Assembly: GCA_020636005.1 (NCBI GenBank)
Contig: JACJYR010000002.1
Span: forward strand, 124,001 to 188,000
From: Lewinellaceae bacterium
GTDB taxonomy: Bacteria > Bacteroidota > Bacteroidia > Chitinophagales > Saprospiraceae
Reading direction: 5' to 3'
Length of the DNA: 64,000 bases
This document shows, piece after piece, positions 37,820-46,675 of this stretch (its first letter is position 1; every line of letters starts with the position of its first letter). The translations under genes were made by a program, and so were the position numbers. Under the pieces are notes generated by a model, which had not been told where the DNA came from, ran no database searches, and was given only the letters and a program-made list of their open reading frames with translations.

Positions 37820-39409
37820 ATGGAAATCATCAAACTACCCTATTCTGAAGTACCGCTTTTGGCAGCCAGGGACACCTCCTACATCAATGAAGTACCCGCC
37901 CTGCGGCCATTTTATAAATACCCGGTCGAATTGGCTTCCTTTCCCAAGGTCATAGCCGACAAGCAAAAGGAGCCTACCAACCGTAATGTTTTGGTGGAGG
38001 TGCTCAGGGGCCAGCACGAAAAATTTTCGCCTTCGCCGGCCGTTGCTTCCAACATTGAAAAACTTTCCCAAGCGAATACTTTTACCATCACCACTGCCCA
38101 CCAGCCCAGTCTTTTCACCGGCCCGCTTTACTATCTTTATAAAATTATTTCAGCCATCAATTTGGCCGAAAAGCTGAACAAAACTTACCCTGACTTCAAC
38201 TTTGTGCCCATCTTCATCACCAGCGGGGAAGACCACGACTTCGAAGAAGTGAATCACCTGCATTTGTTCAACAAGGACATCCGATGGGACAGCGGGGAAA
38301 CCGGGCCGGTGGGCAACATGAAAACGGACAGCCTTGCCTTTGTTTTGGCTGAACTGAAGGACATCCTGGGAGATGGTGAACACGCAAGCGCTATCTACCA
38401 ACTCATCGAATCTACCCATGCCAGCCATGAACTCTACAGCGATGCCGCTTTTGCCCTTGCACATGAGCTGTTCAAGGAAGATGGCCTGGTTGTGCTCAAT
38501 ACCAATGATGCCAGGCTAAAGCAGCTATTTATTCCCATCATAAAAGAAGAAATTTTCGATCAGCCTTCTGCCCCACTGGTCAGCGAAGTGATTGCCGGCC
38601 TGGAAAAAGCAGGCTTTCCTTCCCAGGCCACGCCCCGTGAAATCAATTTTTTCTACATCGGCAAGCAGTTCCGGGAGCGGATTGTCGAGGATGACGGGAA
38701 GTTTAAAGTGCTAAACACCGACCTGGTTTTCACTAAAAAAGAAATGGAGGCGGAAATTGAAGCACATCCAGAACGATTCAGCCCCAACGTCATCATGCGC
38801 CCCATCTACCAGGAGCTCATCCTGCCCAATCTCGCCTATGTGGGCGGTGGCGGGGAACTGGCCTACTGGCTGGAGCGGGGAAAACAGTTCGGGCATTTTG
38901 GCCTGAATTTCCCCATCCTCGTCCGCCGCAACTCGGCCTTTTGGATCGATAACAGCAGTTCCAAAAAAATGGACAAACTTGGCTTGCAGTTGGAAGACCT
39001 TTGGCAGGATACCGATACCCTGATCAAAAAATATCTACAGGATAATGCGGGGAGCGATTTTTCGCTCGAGGCTGAAAGCGAATCCCTAAAACCTGTTTTT
39101 AACCAAATCGCTGAAAAGACAGCGGCCATCGACCCCACGCTTGTCAAAACCGTTTGGGCCGAACATGCCAAACTATTAAAAAACCTGGAACAGATCGAGA
39201 CCCGCCTGGTACGTGCCGAAAAACAAAAACACGAAAGCGCATTGAACCAGATCAGGGGGTTGAAAGATAAATTATTCCCCGGTGGAGGGCTACAGGAGCG
39301 GTACGACAACTTCCTGGCCTTTTACCTGAAACACGGAGATGCTTTCTTTGAAGTGTTGAAGGGAAGCTTTGACCCTTTGGAAAAACAGTTTGTGGTCATT
39401 AAGGAATAG
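37820..39409 (+). CDS. bshC: Bacillithiol synthase (putative cysteine ligase BshC)
   Basis: Last step of bacillithiol synthesis, adding cysteine to GlcN-malate. 529 residues, the usual length. Recognised by TTAHQPSLFTGPLYYLYKI, FITSGEDHDFEEVNHLHLF and FLAFYLKHGDAFFEVL. A coiled-coil segment (about 440-490) follows the Rossmann-like core, as in the family. Bacillithiol serves as the main low-molecular thiol in Firmicutes and part of the Bacteroidota; bshA and bshB are not in the window. Only 45 bases after hscA, hence probably one transcript and a link between thiol and Fe-S biology (inference). Confidence 0.93.
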   Translation: MEIIKLPYSEVPLLAARDTSYINEVPALRPFYKYPVELASFPKVIADKQKEPTNRNVLVEVLRGQHEKFSPSPAVASNIEKLSQANTFTITTAHQPSLFTGPLYYLYKIISAINLAEKLNKTYPDFNFVPIFITSGEDHDFEEVNHLHLFNKDIRWDSGETGPVGNMKTDSLAFVLAELKDILGDGEHASAIYQLIESTHASHELYSDAAFALAHELFKEDGLVVLNTNDARLKQLFIPIIKEEIFDQPSAPLVSEVIAGLEKAGFPSQATPREINFFYIGKQFRERIVEDDGKFKVLNTDLVFTKKEMEAEIEAHPERFSPNVIMRPIYQELILPNLAYVGGGGELAYWLERGKQFGHFGLNFPILVRRNSAFWIDNSSSKKMDKLGLQLEDLWQDTDTLIKKYLQDNAGSDFSLEAESESLKPVFNQIAEKTAAIDPTLVKTVWAEHAKLLKNLEQIETRLVRAEKQKHESALNQIRGLKDKLFPGGGLQERYDNFLAFYLKHGDAFFEVLKGSFDPLEKQFVVIKE

Positions 39410-39501
39410 CGGAGGCTTTTTGGCCGCTGTGCAACTAATCTGTAAAACTGTGGCAGGTTTTCAAAAACACCCAAATACGCATACACCAAAACACACTGGA
39501 T

Positions 39502-39984
39502 TCAAGGCGCAGGCGGTACGGCCTTCTTTTTATCCTCCAAAAATCCTTTCTTAAAGGCCCGCACCAGTTTCGCTGCTTTCTCCCGTTTGGTCTCATCAAT
39601 TTTGGTGTCCCGGAAGACGAGGACGGGCACTTCCCTTATCACTTCAATTTCACGGACCTCCTCCTCCCGTTCTGCCAGCAGCTTATTCTCTGCGGCCAAC
39701 CTGGCATTTTCCCCCCGGAGGAGCCTCATTTCCTGCTCCAACTCAAATGACTGGGTTTCTATGTTTTGAAGCAGGTTTTGCAAATTCGCCAGTGACAGTT
39801 TTTGGGTTTCATTTTCAGCACTGACCTTGCTGATGGCGGCCCGGCATTCCTTCATTTCATTTGCCAAATCTTTGTTTCCTTTCAGGAGGACAGCCTGTTT
39901 ACGATGCTGGATAGTCCAGGCAAAGAGAAACCCCAGTGCCGCTGCGCCTGCCAGTACAAAAAATATGAGTCCAATGTGTGCCAT
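39502..39984 (-). CDS. Membrane-anchored coiled-coil protein of unknown function
   Basis: 160 residues from the ATG at 39984; the longer frame from 40035 adds residues unlike a signal. One membrane segment (HIGLIFFVLAGAAALGFLFAW) is followed by about 80 residues of heptad-like coiled coil (ENETQKLSLANLQNLLQNIE ... LAAENKLLAEREEEV), then a short conserved-looking VIREVPVLVFRDTKIDE and a basic tail. It lies 186 bases downstream of the OmpA-like gene on the same strand; both could work in the envelope. I recognise no family. Confidence 0.7.
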   Translation of the reverse strand: MAHIGLIFFVLAGAAALGFLFAWTIQHRKQAVLLKGNKDLANEMKECRAAISKVSAENETQKLSLANLQNLLQNIETQSFELEQEMRLLRGENARLAAENKLLAEREEEVREIEVIREVPVLVFRDTKIDETKREKAAKLVRAFKKGFLEDKKKAVPPAP

Positions 39985-40170
39985 AGCCGTGTAGGATTTC
40001 GATGGAGGGAACCGGCCCGCTATAAAAGCAATCACGAATGCTTATATGGCTTCCGCTGCTTCCCATTTCCGAATGTATTTAATATCATAGCTGTTTTTTG
40101 GGGACGTTGCTTTAAGAAAAATTTCAATTCCCCCATTTTTATCATTTTTTACCAGAAACACAGGTGTCAT

Positions 40171-41004
40171 CTACTCGATAATTACCTCAACGTGGTGGGC
40201 AGTGGAGGCCGACCTGCCGGACACCTTGATTTGCTTCCTTCTCACCCCATTGTCCACCAAATATCGCCGCACCGCTTTCGCCCTCAGCTCTGCCAAATCG
40301 CCTGACTGGACTTTTTCCTCTTCCTTTTGCGAAAACCCGTGCAGGGTGGCCACCTCGGAGGGGTTGCTGCGCAGGTAGTCCCTAAGTTCGCCCAATTTAG
40401 GCAAGTAGCTTTTGTCCAGCTCATAGCTACCCTGTGCGAAAGTAATGATCAGGTCGGCTGCTTGGGCGGAGGCCTTCTCCGCATTGGGGGCAGGGGTGTC
40501 TTCAACTTCTTTTTCCGCCGTTGCCTTTGAGAAGGTGAAGTTCACACCGCCCATCCATTTGCCCGTGTAAAGTAGTGTATTATCGGTTTGCTGGGAAGCT
40601 GTTTTTATGTTTTCCGCTACATTTTTGTTTTCTCCGACCAGGAATTCCTTCAAGGCTTCCGCACGTGCTATTCCCAGGTTGGCATGTACTGTCTTGTTCG
40701 TTTCATCAGTGCTATAGGTGCCTGTAAGGGTCAATACTTCGTCCGGATGGTGGGAAAGATAATTGGCGAGCGAATCCAGCAGGGAGACGGCATCGTCCGA
40801 CATGTAGGCCACCGCATCAGATCGCAGGAAATAAAATGGTTCGTTAGCCTCGAATTGAAACCCATCGTGCGCCACACTAAAAGAAAAGGAAGGGGAAGCT
40901 GATTGGGAGTCCTGCCCAAATTTGTTGGAGGAGAGCCACCACGACCACAGGGTAACCCATAAGAAACAGGCAATTCCCGATATTGGTGGTACGAGTTTGC
41001 TCAT
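40171..41004 (-). CDS. Membrane-anchored protein with two OmpA-like domains
   Basis: 277 residues. The N-terminus has one hydrophobic anchor (PISGIACFLWVTLWSWWL). Two OmpA/MotB-like modules follow: one at about 50-135 (YLSHHPDEVLTLTGTYSTDE ... GIARAEALKEFL), and one at about 190-277 (DYLRSNPSEVATLHGFSQKE ... LAELRAKAVRRYLVDNGV). The usual D and R contacts for diaminopimelate are not clearly conserved in either, so peptidoglycan binding is uncertain. Tandem OmpA domains on an inner-membrane anchor are uncommon. Transcribed toward the coiled-coil gene at 39502-39984. Confidence 0.75.
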   Translation of the reverse strand: MSKLVPPISGIACFLWVTLWSWWLSSNKFGQDSQSASPSFSFSVAHDGFQFEANEPFYFLRSDAVAYMSDDAVSLLDSLANYLSHHPDEVLTLTGTYSTDETNKTVHANLGIARAEALKEFLVGENKNVAENIKTASQQTDNTLLYTGKWMGGVNFTFSKATAEKEVEDTPAPNAEKASAQAADLIITFAQGSYELDKSYLPKLGELRDYLRSNPSEVATLHGFSQKEEEKVQSGDLAELRAKAVRRYLVDNGVRRKQIKVSGRSASTAHHVEVIIE

Positions 41005-41109
41005 AGAAGGGTTTTAAGTGTTTCACAAAGATGATAACTCCGTAAAGGTAATTTAAACCGTTTGGAAATTCAAAATTGAATGCTTTTTAGGTTGCACTGA
41101 TTTTAGTTG

Positions 41110-41178
41110 GTTGTTTGTTGATCGTTGTTCGTTGGCCCAAACAAGCCTGCACCCAACAAACAACGAGCAACAAACAAC
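41110..41178. repeat. Gene-end palindrome downstream of pruA
   Basis: Arms 41110-41135 and 41153-41178 (26 bases) match at 24 positions; they are built from a GTTGTTTGTTG word. It lies 9 bases after the pruA stop. No U-run, so a processing or stabilising stem rather than a normal terminator. Confidence 0.75.
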
Positions 41179-41187
41179 GCTCAACCA

Positions 41188-42819
41188 TTACTTCTCCTGT
41201 AAAAACGGATAGCGGTAATCCGTTGGCGTCAGGAAATTCTCCTTGATGGCCCTCGGTGACACCCAACGGAGCAGGTTCCAGACAGAGCCTGCCTTGTCGT
41301 TTGTCCCTGAAGCCCTTGCACCGCCGAAGGGTTGCTGGCCTACCACTGCCCCGGTCGGTTTGTCGTTGATGTAAAAATTACCTGCTGAGTTGCGAAGTTT
41401 TTCAGTTGCGGTGATGACGGCCTGCCTGTCCTTGGCGAAAATGGCGCCTGTCAGCGCGTACGGGGAAGTGGAATCCAATAACTCCAGCGTCTGTTCGTAC
41501 TTTTTCCCATCGTACACATATATAGTAAGTATTGGTCCGAAAATCTCCTCGCACATTGTCACGTATTTCGGGTCGTTGGCCACGATGACTGTCGGCTCGA
41601 TAAAGTAGCCCTTCGATTTGTTGTACTTGCCCCCGGCGATGATTTCCACGTCCTTGTCCTCTTTTGCCTTGGCGATGTAGCTGCTGATTTTGTCAAAAGC
41701 CTTTTCGTCAATGACGGCATTGATGAAATTGGTAAAATCTTCCGGGCTGCCCATCTTCATGCTGGCGAGGTCTTCCACGAGGTATTTTTTTACATCTTTC
41801 CAAAGGTTCTTCGGAATGTAGGCCCTGGAAGCTGCCGAGCATTTTTGCCCCTGGAATTCAAATGCGCCTCGGCTCAGTGCAGTGGCCACCTGCCTGGCGT
41901 TGGCAGATGAGTGGGCAATCACAAAGTCCTTTCCGCCCGTTTCGCCCACGATGCGGGGGTAAGATTTGTAGGTGGCAATGTTGCCCCCAATTGTTTTCCA
42001 CAAATGCTGGAAGACCCCCGTGCTACCGGTAAAATGCAGACCTGCAAAATCGGGGTGGGAGAAAATAACATCACCCGCCACCGGGCCATCCACAAAAATG
42101 AGGTTGATAACGCCTGGCGGCAAACCAGCTTCCTCCAATATTTCCATGATGACGTTGGCGGAATAAATCTGCGACTCGGCGGGCTTCCACACTACCACGT
42201 TGCCCATCAGGGCGGGTGCGCCGGGCAGGTTGCCGGCGATGGAAGTAAAGTTGAAGGGCGTGAGCGCAAAAATGAAGCCTTCAAGGGCCCGGTATTCCAT
42301 GCGGTTCCACACGCCCTGCGAACTTTCGGGCTGCTGGCTGTAGATTTCCGTCATGTATTGCACGTTGTAGCGCCAGAAGTCGCAGAGTTCCGCCACTGCG
42401 TCAATCTCCGCCTGAAAGGCATTTTTCGACTGGCAGAGCATGGTGGCGGCGTTCATTTTGGCCCGGTATGGCCCGGACAGCAAATCTGCAGCTTTCAGGA
42501 AAATGGCGGCCCGCTCCTGCCAGGGCATGTTTTCCCAGTTTTTTTTGGCGGCCAATGCGGCATCAATGGCCTGCTTTACCAACTTGCTGCCGGCCTTGGT
42601 GTGCCAGCCGAGGGTGTGGCTTATTTCGTGGGGCGGGCGGATAGCGTATTTTTTGCCTTCAAAAATTTTCTCGCCGCCCACCGTCATCGGCACTTCGATG
42701 GTTTGGGATTTCAGTTCAGCCATCATGGCTTTCAATGCCGCTTTTTCGGGCGAGCCGGGGGCGTAGGAAAGCACGGGTTCGTTGACGGCGATGGGTACTT
42801 CGAAGAATGCGTTTGCCAT
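41188..42819 (-). CDS. pruA: L-glutamate gamma-semialdehyde dehydrogenase (1-pyrroline-5-carboxylate dehydrogenase)
   Basis: Second step of proline breakdown, oxidising glutamate semialdehyde to glutamate with NAD+. 543 residues, the monofunctional form. Catalytic cysteine in FEFQGQKCSAASRAYIP, general base glutamate in IVGETGGKDFVIAH, and the C-terminal PFGGARASGTNDKAG are all typical. PutA/proline dehydrogenase is not adjacent. The upstream region carries a dual-hairpin repeat (42869-42978). Confidence 0.95.
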   Translation of the reverse strand: MANAFFEVPIAVNEPVLSYAPGSPEKAALKAMMAELKSQTIEVPMTVGGEKIFEGKKYAIRPPHEISHTLGWHTKAGSKLVKQAIDAALAAKKNWENMPWQERAAIFLKAADLLSGPYRAKMNAATMLCQSKNAFQAEIDAVAELCDFWRYNVQYMTEIYSQQPESSQGVWNRMEYRALEGFIFALTPFNFTSIAGNLPGAPALMGNVVVWKPAESQIYSANVIMEILEEAGLPPGVINLIFVDGPVAGDVIFSHPDFAGLHFTGSTGVFQHLWKTIGGNIATYKSYPRIVGETGGKDFVIAHSSANARQVATALSRGAFEFQGQKCSAASRAYIPKNLWKDVKKYLVEDLASMKMGSPEDFTNFINAVIDEKAFDKISSYIAKAKEDKDVEIIAGGKYNKSKGYFIEPTVIVANDPKYVTMCEEIFGPILTIYVYDGKKYEQTLELLDSTSPYALTGAIFAKDRQAVITATEKLRNSAGNFYINDKPTGAVVGQQPFGGARASGTNDKAGSVWNLLRWVSPRAIKENFLTPTDYRYPFLQEK

Positions 42820-42868
42820 ATTTTTTTTGTTGATTTTAATTGTTGGAAGGACTTGTGTTTATGTATTT

Positions 42869-42978
42869 AGTAACGATGAAAAAATAACTTCCCTATTTTG
42901 ATGCTGAAACCCCAGCACTGGAAGGGTTTTTTAAAAATAATCCCGATTTCACATCGGGATTATTTTTTCTTCGATCCT
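42869..42978 (+). repeat. Dual-hairpin repeat, copy B
   Basis: About 110 bases beginning AGTAACGATGAAAAAATAAC. It holds two terminator-like hairpins: AACCCC/GGGTT with a T-run (about 42907-42932), and AATAATCCCGAT / ATCGGGATTATT followed by TTTTT (about 42936-42968). Similar to copy A (10903-11000) and, inverted, copy C (52600-52710). Confidence 0.85.
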
Positions 42979-43086
42979 TAGGTGTTTAAGTGTTTTTGAA
43001 CCTCTGTTTTTTTTGGCAATCTGATAAATGAAATTTGAAAACCAGTGCAACCAAACACCTAAACACAAAAACACTTAAACACCTAA
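42978..43086. repeat. Palindrome between the nucleotidase and pruA
   Basis: Perfect 21-base arms, 42978-42998 and 43066-43086, rich in the word AGGTGTTTAAGTGTTTTTG, loop 67 bases. It abuts the dual-hairpin repeat. Related low-complexity words of the ACACCNAAATAC kind occur at 39463-39495 and 51047-51093. Confidence 0.8.
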
Positions 43087-43127
43087 AAAGAGCCGCAAAG
43101 GTAGGAAAACGGCGGGGCGGGCAAGGC

Positions 43128-43817
43128 TCAAAGGCCAATGATTTTCTTCAAATCATTCAAATGGGAAATTTCATATACCGGGGCATGGCCACTTGAATTC
43201 CCTGCCTTTTTGGGGTTGTACCAACAAGTGTCCACCCCAAAGTTATTGCCCCCCTGGATGTCGGAGCTGAGGCTGTCGCCCACCACCAAAACTTCCGCTT
43301 TTTCCGGTTGCCCCATTTCAACAAAAGCATGTTCAAAAAAACCACTGTGGGGTTTTGCCACGCCAATTTCATCGGAGACGACAATAACGTCAAAATAGGT
43401 TTCCATCCTGGCCTTGGTGATGCGAGGGCGCTGTACTTCTTTCAGCCCGTTGGTGATGAGGCCCAGCCGGAATTTTTTCACCAGGCATTCCTCCACCAAC
43501 TCCCGGGCGCCTTCCAACAGGAACTCGGTGCGGGAAAGTTCGGCCAGGTAATGCCCGTTCATTTCGAGCGGATCCCGCCACTCGCCGATGGCGTCGAGGA
43601 AGCGCTCGAAGCGCACCTTTCTGAGTTCGAGGGTGTTGATTTCCTGGCGTTCAAATTCGGCCCAGGCTGCCTTGTTGATGTATTCGTAGGTTTGCAGGTG
43701 ATCTGCTTGGGGAGTTATCTTAAAATGCGCCAACGTGAGGGCAAGGGCATGGCGGGCCGAGCGGTGGAAGTCGAACAGGGTGTCGTCGGCATCGAAAAGT
43801 ATCCAGGGGTATCGCAT
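43128..43817 (-). CDS. YjjG-type pyrimidine nucleotidase (HAD family)
   Basis: 229 residues. HAD motif I WILFDADDTLFDFHRS, motif II LGLITNGLKEVQ, motif III around GVAKPHSGFFEHAF, and motif IV VLVVGDSLSSDIQGGNNFGV are all present. YjjG-like enzymes hydrolyse nucleoside monophosphates, including non-canonical pyrimidines. Third gene of a probable operon with coaD and the antiporter (36-base gap). Confidence 0.9.
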   Translation of the reverse strand: MRYPWILFDADDTLFDFHRSARHALALTLAHFKITPQADHLQTYEYINKAAWAEFERQEINTLELRKVRFERFLDAIGEWRDPLEMNGHYLAELSRTEFLLEGARELVEECLVKKFRLGLITNGLKEVQRPRITKARMETYFDVIVVSDEIGVAKPHSGFFEHAFVEMGQPEKAEVLVVGDSLSSDIQGGNNFGVDTCWYNPKKAGNSSGHAPVYEISHLNDLKKIIGL

Positions 43818-43853
43818 ATAGGTCAGGTTTTAAAAAGCGCAAAGGTAAAATAT

Positions 43854-44813
43854 TCACTTGACGAACACCAACGACCCCAGGTAAAGCACATACAACGCCA
43901 CAAAAACGACCCCTTCCCGCCTGCTTATTTTCTTCGGGGTGAAAATAACAGTGGCCAAAAAGAGGAGCAGGCTGGCCATCACCACCAGGCCCAGGTCGTG
44001 GTTCATGGCAGGCACCTGAAAAGGGAGTGGGTGGATGATGGCCGTTGTCCCCAAAATAAGGAAGATGTTCAGGATGTTTGAGCCGACAACGTTGCCGACG
44101 GCCATACCCGCCTTGCCTTTCAGCGCCGCAGCTATGGAGGTGGCCAGTTCCGGCACGGATGTACCAATGGCCACTATCGTCAGGCCGATGACCCGCTCGC
44201 TCATGCCTATCATCTGTGCGAGGCCCACCGCGCCGTCCACCAGTAACTTTCCGCCGAAAAAGAGGCCACAGATGCCCACGACAGCGTAAACGATGCTTTT
44301 CCAAACAGGCATCACCTGCACTTGCTCCACCGGATCGGGGTGGAACCTGGCTATTTCAAACGTATAGACCATGAAAATGATGAGGAAGCAAAGCAGTACC
44401 ATGCCGTCCGTCCGGGAAATAAAATTGCCGTTGGCAGAGGGATCGAGCCATTGATCGTTGGCCATGATGCCTATCGTTACAGCGGCCAGCAGGCTGAACG
44501 GGATTTCCTTCCAGGTGGTGTTGGTGGTTACCTTGATTTCGGAAATGATGGCCGTGACGCCCAGGATGAGCAGGATATTGGCAATGTTGCTGCCCAACAC
44601 GTTGCCGATGGCCAGCCCGGACGAACCTTCCAGCGCCGAAAAAATATTGATGGCCAGTTCGGGCGTGGAGGTGCCGAGTGCCACGATGGTGAGGCCGATG
44701 ACCAGGTCTGAAACATGGAACCTTTTGGCGATAGAAGATGCGCCCTCTACCAGCCAATTGGCACTGAAAAGGGTGAGGGCGAGGCCTGCTAAGAGGAGTA
44801 GAATGGAAATCAT
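43854..44813 (-). CDS. Calcium/sodium antiporter (CaCA family)
   Basis: 319 residues from the ATG at 44813; an upstream TTG adds eight residues. Ten or so membrane segments in two inverted halves, each with an alpha-repeat: GLTIVALGTSTPELAINI (about 45) and GLTIVAIGTSVPELATSI (about 200), carrying the ion-binding G-T-S/PE residues. Exchanges Na+ or H+ for Ca2+ across the inner membrane. Lies between coaD (29-base gap) and the nucleotidase on one strand; no functional link is obvious. Confidence 0.93.
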   Translation of the reverse strand: MISILLLLAGLALTLFSANWLVEGASSIAKRFHVSDLVIGLTIVALGTSTPELAINIFSALEGSSGLAIGNVLGSNIANILLILGVTAIISEIKVTTNTTWKEIPFSLLAAVTIGIMANDQWLDPSANGNFISRTDGMVLLCFLIIFMVYTFEIARFHPDPVEQVQVMPVWKSIVYAVVGICGLFFGGKLLVDGAVGLAQMIGMSERVIGLTIVAIGTSVPELATSIAAALKGKAGMAVGNVVGSNILNIFLILGTTAIIHPLPFQVPAMNHDLGLVVMASLLLFLATVIFTPKKISRREGVVFVALYVLYLGSLVFVK

Positions 44814-44842
44814 GCCTGGTTTTTCAATTTGCCGCAAATATC

Positions 44843-45301
44843 TTATTTCAGGACAACTTCCATCGGCAGGAAGGGGGAGGCGTCCCCTTTGCCCTTGATG
44901 ATTTCCCTGACAATGGTGGAACTGATGTGCGAATACTCCGGCTCGCTGATGAGAAAGACGGTCTCCAACTCCTTACCGACGATGTGGTTGAGTTGGGAAA
45001 TGGTTTTTTCATAGTCAAAATCGGAGGCATTTCTTAAACCACGAATGAGGTAGCGGGCGCCAATTTTATTGCAAAAATGCGCTGTCAGCCCCTCGAAGGA
45101 ATCAATGGAAATCTTCGGCTCGTCGGCAAAAACCCTTTCCAGCCAACGCATCCTTTGTTCCAAATCGAACAAGTATTGCTTTTGTGAATTGATGCCGATA
45201 GCCACCACGATTTTATCGAACAGCGGCAATGCCCTTTTCACGATCTTCACGTGGCCGGTGGTGATGGGGTCGAACGAGCCGGGGAATACTGCTATCTTCA
45301 T
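44843..45301 (-). CDS. coaD: Phosphopantetheine adenylyltransferase
   Basis: Fourth step of coenzyme A synthesis. 152 residues from the ATG at 45301; the longer frame adds 17 residues encoded by a repeat and is unlikely. Typical marks: AVFPGSFDPITTGHVKIVKRA (nucleotidyl-transferase HxGH-like TTGH), RYLIRGLRNASDFDYE and HISSTIVREIIKGKGD. First gene of a three-gene unit. Confidence 0.95.
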   Translation of the reverse strand: MKIAVFPGSFDPITTGHVKIVKRALPLFDKIVVAIGINSQKQYLFDLEQRMRWLERVFADEPKISIDSFEGLTAHFCNKIGARYLIRGLRNASDFDYEKTISQLNHIVGKELETVFLISEPEYSHISSTIVREIIKGKGDASPFLPMEVVLK

Positions 45302-45309
45302 TGGAGAAG

Positions 45310-45341
45310 GGAATGATAGAATGAGGGAATGATAGAATGAG
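45310..45341. repeat. Tandem 16-base direct repeat
   Basis: Two perfect copies of GGAATGATAGAATGAG in the leader of coaD, just before its start. It makes a longer in-frame reading of coaD possible, but the repeat looks like untranslated sequence. Confidence 0.7.
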
Positions 45342-45499
45342 GGAATTCGCATCTGCTATCAATTCATCCAATCTGTTTTGTAAAATTGAAAATTTTCACT
45401 GGCAAAGCAAACAAGTATGATTTTTCAAAAAAGGTTTTGCCAGTGCAAAATGAAGTGGCAATTTAACGCCCTGATTTGAAACTGTTCAAAAACATCGTT

Positions 45500-46594
45500 A
45501 TGAAAAAAATACTGTTGGCCACGGGCGGTGGCGACTGCCCTGGCCTCAACGCCGTTATCAGGGCCATTTCAAAAGCAGCAAGAAGGAAAGGTGGCTGGGA
45601 AGTGTGGGGCAGCATCGAAGCCTTCAACGGCATCATGGCCGAGCCGCCGGAAATTGTAAAATTGAACCGCAGGCGGGTGGCCGGCATCCATGTGAAAGGC
45701 GGCACCATCATCAAAACCACCAACAAGGGCAACCCTTGCGATTATCCGGTACAGTTACCGGATGACACCTGGACGACAGAGGATCGCTCCGAAATTTTGA
45801 TACAAAAGATAAGCGATCATGGATTTGATGCAGTCGTCAATATTGGCGGGGACGGCAGCCAGAAAATTTCCCTGGCCTTGTTCCAAAAAGGCTTGAACAT
45901 CATCGGCGTTCCGAAAACCATTGACAACGACCTGTCCGCCACCGACCTCACTTTCGGGTTCAGCACCGCCGTGCAGATAGCTACGGACAGTTTTGACAAG
46001 CTCGTCACCACTGCCGAGAGCCATGACCGGGTGATGATCATGGAGGTGATGGGAAGGGACGCCGGCTGGATTGCCTTGCACACGGCCATTGCCGGAGGGG
46101 CCGAAATTTGCCTCATCCCTGAAATTCCTTATAAGGTGGATAACATTTTGAAAAGAATTCACAAGCGCTATCGCAAAGGCAAAGGCTTTGTAAACATCGT
46201 AGTGGCCGAAGGCGCTTGCGAGGAACATGGAACCATCGTCGGCGAAAAAGCACACGATATTGGGGACAAGCATATCAAATTGGGCGGCGTGGCCAACTAC
46301 CTTCGGGCCGCTTTGGAAGAAAAAGGCTGCCCCGCCCAAATCAGGACGACCATTTTGGGCCACGTGCAACGAGGCGGCACTCCCATCGCCTTCGACCGGA
46401 TACTAGCCACGGCCATGGGCATCAAGGCATTTGAGATGATTGAAAATGGAGAATTTGGAAAGATGGTCACTTATAAAAACAACCAAATAGAAAGCGTAGA
46501 ATTGTCGGAAGCGGTGAAGAGTTACAAGGTGTTGTCTAAGGACGATTATCTTATTAAAACAGCCAGATCGCTGGGTATCTCTTTTGGGGATTGA
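45500..46594 (+). CDS. pfkA: 6-phosphofructokinase
   Basis: Key glycolytic kinase, 364 residues from the ATG at 45500 (an upstream TTG adds eight). Signature stretches: LLATGGGDCPGLNAVIRAIS, NIGGDGSQKISLAL, VPKTIDNDLSATDLTFGFST and EVMGRDAGWIALHTAIAGG. The GGDGS glycine is the residue typical of ATP-dependent enzymes, while the PKTIDND lysine is typical of PPi-using ones; the combination is known from the mixed group of PFKs that use ATP (from memory of the group). Alone; followed by a palindrome. Confidence 0.92.
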   Translation: MKKILLATGGGDCPGLNAVIRAISKAARRKGGWEVWGSIEAFNGIMAEPPEIVKLNRRRVAGIHVKGGTIIKTTNKGNPCDYPVQLPDDTWTTEDRSEILIQKISDHGFDAVVNIGGDGSQKISLALFQKGLNIIGVPKTIDNDLSATDLTFGFSTAVQIATDSFDKLVTTAESHDRVMIMEVMGRDAGWIALHTAIAGGAEICLIPEIPYKVDNILKRIHKRYRKGKGFVNIVVAEGACEEHGTIVGEKAHDIGDKHIKLGGVANYLRAALEEKGCPAQIRTTILGHVQRGGTPIAFDRILATAMGIKAFEMIENGEFGKMVTYKNNQIESVELSEAVKSYKVLSKDDYLIKTARSLGISFGD

Positions 46595-46603
46595 TTGTAT
46601 TTT

Positions 46604-46665
46604 CGACTTAGCGATTGACGTTTCTCGATTTGGGCTGCAATCGTAAAACGTCAATCGCTAAATCG
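46604..46665. repeat. Palindrome between pfkA and thiolase genes
   Basis: Arms 46604-46623 and 46646-46665 match at 19 of 20 positions (CGACTTAGCGATTGACGTTT type), 22-base loop. It lies between two convergent genes and has no U-run. Confidence 0.78.
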
Positions 46666-46675
46666 TAAATCAATA

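Noticed and set aside
44813..45352. Longer N-terminal versions of the antiporter and coaD
   Set aside because: The extra residues come from a TTG start (antiporter) or from the tandem 16-base repeat (coaD) and are not conserved-looking; internal ATG codons fit the families.
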